Below, in pieces: positions 5,285 to 12,469 of a stretch of 12,469 nucleotides of DNA. This DNA comes from DATDGX01 sp036521875 (GTDB lineage: Bacteria; Desulfobacterota; Binatia; Binatales; Binataceae). The DNA lies in NCBI GenBank assembly GCA_036521875.1, contig DATDGX010000016.1:1-12469 (forward strand), in the 5' to 3' direction. The position numbers and the translations under genes were made by a program. Every line of letters begins with the position of its first letter. The stretch's first letter is position 1. The notes beneath the pieces were generated by a model. The model did no database searches. It was not told the origin of the DNA and saw nothing but the letters and a program-made list of their open reading frames with translations.

Positions 5285-7456
5285 ATGGAAGCCGCAACCG
5301 ATCTTAGAACTGGGCGCGATTCAGCATCGAATCTCGAAGCCATGCCGACCCCGCCCCCGCGCCGCACGCGTCGCCAGGCTCTGTTCGCGCCCGAGCTCGT
5401 TCGCCCGGCGATGAAACAAGCCGTCCTGATGCTGCGGCCTGACGTCCAGTGGCAAAACCCGGTCATGTTTGTGGTGGAAGTGGGCGCGGTTCTCACTCTC
5501 CTCTACATCATACAAGCTGCAATCGGAACGTCGGCGTCGCAAGTTCCGATTACCTACTTCATCGCGCTCGATGCGTGGCTATTCCTCACCGTATTGTTTG
5601 CGAACTTTGCCACCGCACTGGCCGAGGCGCGGGGCAAGGCGCAAGCCGAATCACTGCGCAAGGCGCGACGCGATACGCCAGCATATCGTCTGCGCGGCAA
5701 GGACATCATCGAGGAGGTTCCCTCGGCCGATTTGATCGCAGGGGACCGGGTCGTAGTCCAAGCCAGCCAGATGATTCCCGGCGACGGCGAAGTAATCGAG
5801 GGAATCGCATCGGTTGACGAAGCGGCTATCACCGGTGAATCGGCGCCGGTAATTCGCGAGGCGGGCGGCGACCGTTCGGGAGTCACTGGGGGAACCCGGG
5901 TGCTCTCGGATCGAATCGTGGTGCGCATTACCGCGGCCACCGGCGAGTCATTCCTCGATCGCATGATCGCGTTGGTGGAAGGTGCGGTGCGTCAGCGGAC
6001 GCCCAACGAGATCGCCCTGACCCTGGTCCTCTCAGCATTCACGCTCATCTTTTTGATCGTCGTCCTGCCGCTGTGGCCGATGGCGCTCAATGCGGAAATC
6101 TACATGATGGGCTACCTGGGAATTTCGGAGCCAATCAGGAGCCTGGGCACCGACGTTCCTACGCTCATCGCTCTGCTGGTTTGCCTGATTCCCACCACCA
6201 TTGGCGCGTTGCTGGCCGCGATCGGAATTGCCGGAATGGATCGCGCACTCCAGGCGAACATCATTGCCAAGAGCGGCAGGGCAGTGGAGACCGCCGGAGA
6301 CATAGATACGGTGCTGCTCGACAAGACTGGCACGATCACAATGGGTAATCGTCGTGCCACTCAGTTCATGCCAGTAGGTTATCACTCGGCCGCCGACCTC
6401 GGACGCTTGGCCGCCCTCGCATCGGTTTCCGACGAGACTCCCGAAGGCAAGAGCATAGTAACTTGCTATCGCGCGCAAGGTTATGGCTCGGTCGACACCA
6501 AGGCGCCCCCGGGATCGGTACCGGTGCCTTTCACGGCGCAGACGCGGATGAGTGGAATCGATCTGCCCGACGGCCGTAAGGTTCGCAAAGGAGCCTCTGA
6601 CGCGGTGATCGAATTCGTCCGCGGGCAAGGTGGTGTGGTGCCCGACGAACTGAAATCGATGGTTGATGGAGTCGCGTCGAAGGGCGCGACTCCGTTGGTA
6701 GTCGCGGACGGCGTCAAGATCCTCGGGGTCGTGGTGCTGGAAGACATCCTGAAAACTGGAATCAGCGAGCGCCTGGAGCGGATGCGAATCATGGGCGTGC
6801 GCTCGGTCATGATTACCGGCGACAATCCGCTGACCGCCGCCACTATCGCCAAGCAGGCCGGCGTCGATGATTTCGTCGCGCAGTGCACGCCGGAATCGAA
6901 GCTCGCTTACATCCGCAAAGAGCAGCGCGAGGGAAAGCTGGTTGCGATGATTGGCGATGGAACCAATGACGCGCCCGCGCTGGCGCAGGCTGACGTGGGC
7001 CTGGCGATGAACTCCGGCACTCAGGCGGCCAAAGAGGCCGGCAACATGGTCGACCTCGACAGCAATCCGACCAAGCTTATCGAGGTGGTCGAGATCGGCA
7101 AGCAGCTGCTGATGACGCGCGGGTCCTTGACTACATTTTCAATCGCCAACGACGTCGCCAAGTACTTCGCGATCATTCCGGCGCTGTTTGCCGGCACGTT
7201 ACCGTGGCTCAAGCCGATGGACGTCATGCACCTCCACTCTCCCACCTCGGCGATCCTGTCGGCGGTGATTTTCAACGCGCTCATCATTCCGCTGCTGATT
7301 CCGATCGCCCTGAAGGGAGTCAAATATCGTCCGCTCGGAGCCGACTCACTCCTCAGGCGTAACCTGCTGGTGTGGGGACTCGGAGGCGTGCTTGTGCCGT
7401 TTGCGGGTATCAAGCTAATCGACCTGATACTGGTCGGAATGCATTTGACGGTTTGA
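5285..7456 (+). CDS. kdpB: KdpB, P-type ATPase subunit of the K+ pump
   Basis: KdpB hydrolyses ATP to drive K+ uptake. This copy has 723 residues. Motifs appear in order: the actuator loop TGES (183-186), CLIPTTIGALLAAIGIAGMD (300-319, membrane helix with the P-type Pro), the phosphorylation site DKTGT with Asp346, the nucleotide-binding block PFTAQTRMSGIDL (415-427) with RKGASDAV (434-441), TGDNPLT (511-517) and GDGTNDAP (557-564). All catalytic residues of a P-type ATPase are present. Ser186 of TGES corresponds to the Ser phosphorylated for inhibition in E. coli KdpB (Ser162). The N-terminal extension of about 30 residues (TPPPRRTRRQ) is longer than in E. coli, whose protein has 682 residues. 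I chose ATG 5285 because GAGGGAG lies just upstream; the frame stays open well upstream within kdpA, which is a shadow. The gap from kdpA is 56 nt. Confidence 0.97.
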   Translation: MEAATDLRTGRDSASNLEAMPTPPPRRTRRQALFAPELVRPAMKQAVLMLRPDVQWQNPVMFVVEVGAVLTLLYIIQAAIGTSASQVPITYFIALDAWLFLTVLFANFATALAEARGKAQAESLRKARRDTPAYRLRGKDIIEEVPSADLIAGDRVVVQASQMIPGDGEVIEGIASVDEAAITGESAPVIREAGGDRSGVTGGTRVLSDRIVVRITAATGESFLDRMIALVEGAVRQRTPNEIALTLVLSAFTLIFLIVVLPLWPMALNAEIYMMGYLGISEPIRSLGTDVPTLIALLVCLIPTTIGALLAAIGIAGMDRALQANIIAKSGRAVETAGDIDTVLLDKTGTITMGNRRATQFMPVGYHSAADLGRLAALASVSDETPEGKSIVTCYRAQGYGSVDTKAPPGSVPVPFTAQTRMSGIDLPDGRKVRKGASDAVIEFVRGQGGVVPDELKSMVDGVASKGATPLVVADGVKILGVVVLEDILKTGISERLERMRIMGVRSVMITGDNPLTAATIAKQAGVDDFVAQCTPESKLAYIRKEQREGKLVAMIGDGTNDAPALAQADVGLAMNSGTQAAKEAGNMVDLDSNPTKLIEVVEIGKQLLMTRGSLTTFSIANDVAKYFAIIPALFAGTLPWLKPMDVMHLHSPTSAILSAVIFNALIIPLLIPIALKGVKYRPLGADSLLRRNLLVWGLGGVLVPFAGIKLIDLILVGMHLTV

Positions 7457-7485
7457 ACCGATTAGCCACTCGAGGAGTGAATACA

Positions 7486-8505
7486 ATGTCGCGATATATA
7501 TCCAGAAGCCTGTTACTACTGACCTTCTCAGTGGTCATCTGCTGCGGGATATACCCATTGGTGCTCTGGGCCGTAGGCCAAGCGGTCTTTCCGTTTCAGT
7601 CCAATGGCAGCATGCTGTCCGGGCCCGATGGCAAGCTCGTAGGCTCTCTTCAGATCGCGCAGCCGTTTACCAAAGATGAATATTTCCAACCGAGACCCTC
7701 TGCCGCGTCTTACGACGGTTCGGCGTCGGCATCGTCGACCCTGGCGGCGTCGAACTACGCGCTGCGCGATCGCGTCGCGCGGGTACTTGGGCCGATCGTG
7801 AAGTACAAGAGCGGGCCGAAGGCGGGGCAATTGGTAGCGCCCGACGTCGAGGCCTGGTTCCAGCAGGACAGTTTTCTCGGGCAGCCGCACCTTGTCGCGC
7901 AGTGGGCTGATGCGCATAACAGTCTGGCGCAGGGCTGGGTCACCGGGGATCCCACGCACGCGCAATTCGTCACCGACTGGGCGAAGAAGCATCCCGCCGA
8001 GCTCAAGCAATTCGTGAAGGACAACCCGGGAACCCCGGAGCCAAAGGCGCCGGGTCTTGCGGTGGTCTTTTTCGAGAGCTTCTCCAAGGAGAATCCAGGC
8101 AGGTTCCCGTCGGCGGTTTCCCATCAGGTAGCGGGTGGAAAATCTGAGACGACGATCGAGCCGGTGAAAGATGGCTCCGACATCCAATCGATTTTCTTCG
8201 ACATGTGGCGACAGGATCATCCGAACGCCGACTTGCAGGAAGTCCCGGGTGACATGGTGGCCACTTCGGGCTCCGGCCTGGACCCGCATATCACTCTTGA
8301 GAATGCGGAATACCAACTGGATCGCGTTGCGGCGAAATGGGCGGCAGATACCAAGCAAGCCCCGGCTCAAGTGCGTAGCCAGATCGAGGAGATCCTGCAA
8401 GCTCATACATCTGCCGCTCTGGGGGGATTCGCAGGCGAAAAGTTTGTCAACGTGCTCGAGATCAATCTTGTACTGCGCAGCAAATTCGGCCAGCCGCCGG
8501 CTTGA
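7486..8505 (+). CDS. kdpC: KdpC with a large central insertion
   Basis: KdpC is the single-span accessory subunit that stabilises the Kdp complex from the periplasmic side. The N-terminal part is typical: one helix (about 8-34), then FPFQSNGSMLSG (35-46), GSLQIAQPFTKDEYFQPRPSA (first 20 residues from 53) and ALRDRVARV (92-100). The C-terminal part is also typical: MVATSGSGLDPHITLENAEY (257-276), then VNVLEINLVLRSKF (321-334). Between them, residues about 103-252 form an insertion of roughly 150 residues, so the protein has 339 residues instead of about 190. The insertion is Trp-rich and charged, with VEAWFQQDSF, VTDWAKKHP and FFDMWRQDHP, and should lie in the periplasm. The frame is unbroken and the flanking KdpC blocks are intact, so this is a real extended form and not an assembly join. 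The ribosome site is GAGGAG at 7472-7477. This is the last gene of the operon. Confidence 0.95.
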   Translation: MSRYISRSLLLLTFSVVICCGIYPLVLWAVGQAVFPFQSNGSMLSGPDGKLVGSLQIAQPFTKDEYFQPRPSAASYDGSASASSTLAASNYALRDRVARVLGPIVKYKSGPKAGQLVAPDVEAWFQQDSFLGQPHLVAQWADAHNSLAQGWVTGDPTHAQFVTDWAKKHPAELKQFVKDNPGTPEPKAPGLAVVFFESFSKENPGRFPSAVSHQVAGGKSETTIEPVKDGSDIQSIFFDMWRQDHPNADLQEVPGDMVATSGSGLDPHITLENAEYQLDRVAAKWAADTKQAPAQVRSQIEEILQAHTSAALGGFAGEKFVNVLEINLVLRSKFGQPPA

Positions 8506-8648
8506 GCTGCGGAGATGAGCATGGGCGCCTATTCCTCACTCATGTTCGGGCTGCGGTCCGGCGAGCTGCTCGATTTCGCGCGTAGAGTTCGAGTCGCGAC
8601 GGTGCTTCACTCGTCCACGGTTGCCCTAGCGAAATTAGGCCGGTCCAG

Positions 8649-8733
8649 TGGCTATTGCGAGCGGACTAGCCATAGCGGAGGGATCGATAGTCAATTCCGC
8701 GAACTGACTATATAGCCGCTACGTTGTCGGCTA
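8649..8733. terminator. Three short hairpins in the convergent kdpC / membrane-protein gap
   Basis: Three perfect stems follow each other. TGGCTA 8649-8654 pairs with TAGCCA 8667-8672 (loop 12). ATAGTCA 8687-8693 pairs with TGACTAT 8705-8711 (loop 11). TAGCCG 8713-8718 pairs with CGGCTA 8728-8733 (loop 9, and it includes the stop of the minus-strand gene). The position between convergent genes fits a bidirectional transcription end. None has a T-run, so an intrinsic terminator of the standard type is not proven. The rest of the gap (8506-8648) shows no gene; a 66-codon frame from 8515 has no family signal. Confidence 0.35.
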
Positions 8734-9132
8734 GGTAAGCTGCGCTCTGCGCCGGTGAAGCATGATCGCAGTGCCCCACGAGATTCCGATTGCGCCTGCT
8801 ATATAGACGACCGTGAAAGCCAGGGGCTGCGGTTCGCCCCGGTGCTTTACGGAGTAGATGATCAAATTCACAAACACGTACGCCGCGTATGCGTACGCCA
8901 TTCCCAGCACGTAGCGGCGCATCCGCCAGATTCCGGCTGCATAGACGAGCAGGAAGATACCGAACAGCGGCCCGAGAATCGCGTTCGCAGCGCCGCTGGT
9001 GCGAGTGCCGAGAAATACGAAGCCGGTGGTTGGCCCTTCCAGGTGAAACGGCTTCAATAGGTCCGACACCGCCAGGATGGCGAACAGGACCGCGAATACT
9101 TTCAGAACACTGGTGCCCTTGGTCTCTTCCAT
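8731..9132 (-). CDS. Small four-helix membrane protein of unknown function
   Basis: The 133-residue product is almost entirely membrane: helices at about 9-25, 48-67, 75-94 and 104-124, with short basic loops (WRMRRY at 69-74, HRRR at 126-129) that place those ends in the cytoplasm. I do not recognise a family. It starts 4 nt after the stop of the upstream glycosyltransferase gene and has a strong AAGGAG ribosome site (9140-9145 on the minus strand), so it is cotranscribed with that gene. A role as a partner or as a lipid-related membrane protein is possible but not shown by any motif. Confidence 0.75.
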   Translation of the reverse strand: MEETKGTSVLKVFAVLFAILAVSDLLKPFHLEGPTTGFVFLGTRTSGAANAILGPLFGIFLLVYAAGIWRMRRYVLGMAYAYAAYVFVNLIIYSVKHRGEPQPLAFTVVYIAGAIGISWGTAIMLHRRRAQLT

Positions 9133-9136
9133 CGGA

Positions 9137-10432
9137 CTAGCTCCTTTTCATTGCGGCCATCGGTGCGAGCCCCGCCTGCGTCTGGTCGCGCCCACGTGAT
9201 TCGGCTGAAGGTATCGTTTCGGCGTTCCAGGTGCGAACCAACCACCATGCCCCAGCGTAAGCGAGAATCGCGGCGGCGAAGAACATATGCGTTCGGCGGA
9301 GCGGGCCTGTAAAATAGGGCGCGATTGTACCAGCAAGACCGAGCATCAGCAGGATTGTCCCAACGTTTCGCCGCGCTGCGCCGCGTGCGATACAAGCAGC
9401 CGCGCCGATCCAGAGCGGAATCATCAGCGGTAGCTCGTGCGCCCACGCGAGCGGTGAATAGAGCAGGGCAGCCGCGATCCAGAGTCCAAAGCTGATGAGG
9501 TCGAGATCGTCCCGTTCCGCGGACCTGATCGTCGCATCGACGGCGGCCGCGCCGACCAGCGCATAGAGCAGCGCCGATGAGCTGAGCCATGCGAGCATCA
9601 TCCGTGCGGAGAACTGATTACCGGCAACGGCGGCCACCATCGATCGCATGCTCTGCAGAATTCCGATCGCGCGGTCCTGGATCCACCATTGATTCGTGAT
9701 CGGAACCCCAAAGCGCATCATCTCGTAATGGTGGCGCAGGCCGCCCACGATCAGACCTGCGAATGCGAACCCGAACGACCACGCGACGGTCGCCCATCGC
9801 CGGCGCAGGAGAAAATAGCATCCGATTAAGCCGGGATAGAATTTCAGCAGCGTCGCGAGTGCGAGTGCGAATCCCGCCGCGGTTGAATGTCCGCGCCGGT
9901 CGAGCGCCAGTGCTCCCATGAGCACAGCGAGCAAGAGAAACGTCGGTTCGCTCTCGTACAGCGCGCCGTAAGTTTCGGGAAACAGGAGCACTGCGGCGAT
10001 CGCGGCGAGGTACGGAGTCGCACTGCCGGGCGGCCCCGTCTCGTGCGTGATGAGTATCGTCGCCCCGAGCATCGACGCGACGAGGATCGCCTGCAAGATC
10101 CAGAATGCGGCCGGACGGCTCAATTTCGTGAACGGCTCGAAGGCGAGCAGGAACACTGGAGGATAGTTGCAAACTCCCCGATGCGGGATTCCGGGGCGCG
10201 CCCGGAACGAGACGTCGCTCGCCGGTAGCCATGGGTCCCCGCCGAGTCTCAGTTCCAGCGACCAGACATAGTAGTCGCAGAAGGCCTCCTCTTTATAGCG
10301 CAGGCGGTTTTGATGAAGGGTGCGGACGAGAATCACCGCGCCAATCGACAGCGCGAGCACGCTCAGCAGTTCGAGCCGACGCGAGCGGTCGGGAGCCGCG
10401 ACCGGCGGGTTACCTTGCGGCGTGCTTTCCAC
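9137..10432 (-). CDS. GT87-type polyprenol-phosphate-dependent membrane glycosyltransferase (DUF2029)
   Basis: This 431-residue polytopic membrane protein has about nine or ten helices and the features of GT87/DUF2029 glycosyltransferases. Those enzymes use a polyprenyl-phosphate sugar (in mycobacteria, mannose) and act on the outer face of the inner membrane. Visible features are the first-loop acidic residue Asp53 in FCDYYVWSLELRLGGDPW (residues 51-68), CNYPPVFLL (88-96), LKFYPGLIG (196-204) and TNQWWIQDRAIGILQSM (246-262), which matches the usual NQS-type segment. The start is the GTG at 10432; an in-frame TGA lies 12 nt upstream, so a longer form is excluded, although no clear ribosome site is seen. 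It lies 58 nt after the amidohydrolase gene on the same strand and may be read from the same transcript. The sugar and acceptor are unknown. Confidence 0.82.
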   Translation of the reverse strand: MESTPQGNPPVAAPDRSRRLELLSVLALSIGAVILVRTLHQNRLRYKEEAFCDYYVWSLELRLGGDPWLPASDVSFRARPGIPHRGVCNYPPVFLLAFEPFTKLSRPAAFWILQAILVASMLGATILITHETGPPGSATPYLAAIAAVLLFPETYGALYESEPTFLLLAVLMGALALDRRGHSTAAGFALALATLLKFYPGLIGCYFLLRRRWATVAWSFGFAFAGLIVGGLRHHYEMMRFGVPITNQWWIQDRAIGILQSMRSMVAAVAGNQFSARMMLAWLSSSALLYALVGAAAVDATIRSAERDDLDLISFGLWIAAALLYSPLAWAHELPLMIPLWIGAAACIARGAARRNVGTILLMLGLAGTIAPYFTGPLRRTHMFFAAAILAYAGAWWLVRTWNAETIPSAESRGRDQTQAGLAPMAAMKRS

Positions 10433-10490
10433 GACCAGCGATCAATAGGTGACGCGGAGCGGGCGCGCAACGCCGCGCTGGATGCCGCGC

Positions 10491-11969
10491 CTACTTCGTT
10501 CCGGCGGCCGCCTGGCGCGCGGCAGCGGAGAGCAGGGCACGCGCATCGCGTTCGACCGCCGTGCCCTGGAAGAAGTCGGGATTGGAGTCGCCCCAGAAGC
10601 GCACCGGATTGGCGAAAACGAAGTCGCGAAAATCCGCATCGGTTATCAGACCGTCTTCGACCAGTTCATACGCCTCGGGCAAAACCTCGTTCATGTCGGG
10701 GACGTCGAAGTGCCCGATGTCGGAGCCGAACAGCGTATTCAGTTTCGCGCCGAAGGGGTTCACGCGATCGTTGAACGCCCATGCGTTGAGCGGATCGTCG
10801 GCCTCGCATCCGAAATAAAAGTTCTTCACGAACAGCGCGCGGATGTCCGCAGCCCGCTCGATGCCGCAGGCCTGGTAATCGTCGAGCACTGGCGGCGCCT
10901 CGGCCATCACCCATGACACGTCGCTAAGCTCGCGCGACTGTCGCAGCATCTCGATCGCGCCGTCGCCGCCGTAGCGTTTGAACAGGTCCGCGAGCTTCTC
11001 GCGGTCGAGCTTGCGGGGATCGACGTCCTCGAGCGCGCGAGCGTTGCGCTTCTTCCAATGACCAATCAGGTCGCTGTAGAGGCCGCACGCCCATCCGACG
11101 CCGCCCTCGAGAAACGCAAAGTTCAGTGTCGGGAAGCGCCGCGTAACTCCGCCGAGAAAAATCGCTTTGCACACCGCTTCGCTGGCGGCGGCGAAATGCC
11201 CGATATGATTGTAGGTGAAGTTCGACGGCGAGTTTCTGAGGCCCACGCCGCGCGAGCCGCTGTGAAAAGTCGGCGCGACCCCGAGCTCCACACATTTCTC
11301 CCACACCGGGTCGTAATTATAGTCGCTGTCGATACCGAGCATGTCGTACCAGTTGGCGTAGCGGACCGCTTCGGGCGCCTTCTCTGCGAGCGCCGCGATG
11401 GGCCGGCGCAGCATGCTCGCCATCAGGACCACTTTGAGCTTCAGCGTCTTCACCGCGTGCTCGAGCTCTTCGATCGCCTCTTCGGGCGTGTGCATCGGGA
11501 TTACCGCGGCAGGCGTCATCCGATCCGAGTACGCGCCGAAATTCTCCGCCATGAACTGGTTGAATGCGTGGCAGGTGGCGCGGCGCAGTTCGTCGTTCGG
11601 GATGAACGGGACGCCGAGGCCTGCGGTCGGATAGAGGACCGCGAAATCGATCCCGAGCTCTGGCAGCCGCTCGTGGAGCAGCTTGGGAAGCATCGAGGTG
11701 GCGCGATCGATGGTGTTCCTGGTCGGGAACGCCCACCACGCCTCCTGCGCGCGCCGCCGCGTGTGCCGATCCTGCGGCGTGAGCGTCAGGATGTGCGTGA
11801 TTCGATCGCCGAAGGCGCGAAACGCACTCGCGACGCGATCGCCACCGACCCGCTTCAAGTAGTCAGCGACGGCCGGTCCGAACTCGAGCCAATGTCCATC
11901 GGCGTCGATGACCGGATGGTTGAGGCGTGCGCGAATCGCGGCGGGATTCGGTGAGTGATTCGTCGACAT
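10491..11969 (-). CDS. Amidohydrolase-2 family metal-dependent hydrolase or decarboxylase
   Basis: This 492-residue protein belongs to the TIM-barrel amidohydrolase-2 family (related to ACMSD and other metal-dependent hydrolases and decarboxylases). The N-terminal VIDADGHWLE (20-29) is the DxDxHxxE variant of the metal-binding motif. FHSGSRG (235-241), LEGG (287-290) and FGSDIGHFD (414-422) supply the later His, Glu and Asp/His positions of the barrel. At about 490 residues it is longer than ACMSD (about 335), with an extra region around 305-375. It starts 10 nt after the stop of the upstream alpha/beta hydrolase gene, so the two form one operon and may act in the same breakdown pathway. The ATG at 11969 has AGGTG upstream. 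The substrate cannot be read from the sequence. Confidence 0.85.
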   Translation of the reverse strand: MSTNHSPNPAAIRARLNHPVIDADGHWLEFGPAVADYLKRVGGDRVASAFRAFGDRITHILTLTPQDRHTRRRAQEAWWAFPTRNTIDRATSMLPKLLHERLPELGIDFAVLYPTAGLGVPFIPNDELRRATCHAFNQFMAENFGAYSDRMTPAAVIPMHTPEEAIEELEHAVKTLKLKVVLMASMLRRPIAALAEKAPEAVRYANWYDMLGIDSDYNYDPVWEKCVELGVAPTFHSGSRGVGLRNSPSNFTYNHIGHFAAASEAVCKAIFLGGVTRRFPTLNFAFLEGGVGWACGLYSDLIGHWKKRNARALEDVDPRKLDREKLADLFKRYGGDGAIEMLRQSRELSDVSWVMAEAPPVLDDYQACGIERAADIRALFVKNFYFGCEADDPLNAWAFNDRVNPFGAKLNTLFGSDIGHFDVPDMNEVLPEAYELVEDGLITDADFRDFVFANPVRFWGDSNPDFFQGTAVERDARALLSAAARQAAAGTK

Positions 11970-11979
11970 GATGCACCTG

Positions 11980-12469
11980 CTACGATTTTAGAAAATCGAG
12001 AATCAGTTTGTTGCAGAGCTCCGGACGCTCCTGATGCACGAAGTGTCCGGCTCCCGGAACCACCTCCGTCCGCAGCCCGCGCGGAAAAAGCGCCGCCATC
12101 CCTTCGAGCAGTTCGACGCCGATGCACCCGTCGTCGCGTCCTTGAATTATCATCGAGAGGACGTTGATCGGCTGCGACATCGCAGCCGCAAGCTGGCCAG
12201 GATTGGCCGGCATCTTGAGGAACGGCCCAAGCGTCGCGCGGTAATAGCCGAGCGCCGCCTCGAGCGTGCCCTTGGCGCGGAAGCATCGCTTCAGCGCCTC
12301 CATGTCGTCGGGAGCCCATCGCCATCCGGGTGACCAGTCCGCCCACATCTCGTCGAGGAACGCGAAATCGTTGTGCCTCACGGCTGCTTCAGCGATCGCG
12401 GTCTGAAAGAAAAACATGTACCAGGAGCGTCGCTGCTGAGCGTAGTTGGTGACCAGCGCCTGGAAAAAC
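11980..12469 (-). CDS. Alpha/beta hydrolase (epoxide-hydrolase-like), 5' end cut by window edge
   Basis: The C-terminal 162 residues of an alpha/beta hydrolase are present; the reading frame continues past position 12469, so the Met at 12417 is internal. The upstream residues read YAQQRRSWYMFFFQTAIAEA, the cap-domain pattern of epoxide-hydrolase-like proteins. Further on are LSMIIQGRDDGCIG, in which an Asp after the strand is the likely catalytic acid, and VVPGAGHFVHQERPE, with the catalytic His. The nucleophile elbow lies outside the window, so epoxide hydrolase cannot be separated from haloalkane dehalogenase or esterase. The neighbouring amidohydrolase starts 10 nt after this stop. Confidence 0.87.
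   Translation of the reverse strand, partial: FFQALVTNYAQQRRSWYMFFFQTAIAEAAVRHNDFAFLDEMWADWSPGWRWAPDDMEALKRCFRAKGTLEAALGYYRATLGPFLKMPANPGQLAAAMSQPINVLSMIIQGRDDGCIGVELLEGMAALFPRGLRTEVVPGAGHFVHQERPELCNKLILDFLKS

Noticed and set aside
7372..7485. Upstream extension of the kdpC frame
   Set aside because: It overlaps the end of kdpB, and MSRYISRSLLLL at 7486 with GAGGAG upstream is the standard KdpC beginning.
8515..8715. 66-codon frame after kdpC
   Set aside because: There is no ribosome site, no recognisable motif or clear membrane segment, and it runs into the hairpin region.

Overview
The window is GC-rich bacterial DNA from a Gram-negative, probably soil-type, organism. The inference rests on a Kdp-type potassium pump with extracytoplasmic insertions, Tad/Flp pilus-associated TadE/TadG proteins, a GT87 membrane glycosyltransferase and an amidohydrolase/alpha-beta hydrolase pair. 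This combination suits Acidobacteriota or a deltaproteobacteria-like lineage such as Binatota, but nothing here fixes the phylum. I see no rRNA, tRNA, insertion sequence, phage gene or CRISPR array.

Layout. (1) Positions 1-404, minus strand: the 5' two-thirds of a DNA-3-methyladenine glycosylase gene that runs off the left edge. (2) 500-2770, minus strand: a three-gene unit coding for a TadG-like protein with ten Asn-Gly-Asn repeats, then two TadE-like pseudopilins. (3) 2771-3176: a divergent intergenic region. It holds a near-consensus sigma-54 promoter facing the tad unit, a weaker sigma-54-like match facing kdp, and between them four related TTTCATTTTGAAATG-type elements about 25-29 bp apart. 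These look like shared binding sites for an enhancer-binding protein. (4) 3177-8505, plus strand: a kdp operon coding for a 31-residue membrane peptide, KdpF, KdpA, KdpB and a KdpC of 339 residues (the family is usually about 190). KdpD and KdpE are absent. (5) 8506-8730: a convergent gap with three short hairpins. (6) 8731-10432, minus strand: a GT87-type glycosyltransferase followed by a small four-helix membrane protein. (7) 10491-12469, minus strand: the C-terminal part of an alpha/beta hydrolase followed by a metal-dependent amidohydrolase.

How the genes work together. The kdp genes encode a complete high-affinity K+ uptake ATPase: KdpA pore, KdpB P-type ATPase, KdpC and KdpF accessory subunits. 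The TadG/TadE/TadE proteins would sit in the inner membrane with periplasmic domains and take part in pilus assembly or act as surface proteins; the secretion ATPase, platform and secretin genes are not in view. The most interesting part is the tad-kdp intergenic region, which suggests one sigma-54 activator could control surface appendage proteins and K+ uptake in opposite directions. This comes from motif reading only and has not been tested. The KdpA and KdpC insertions both face the periplasm and may form an extra external module on the pump.
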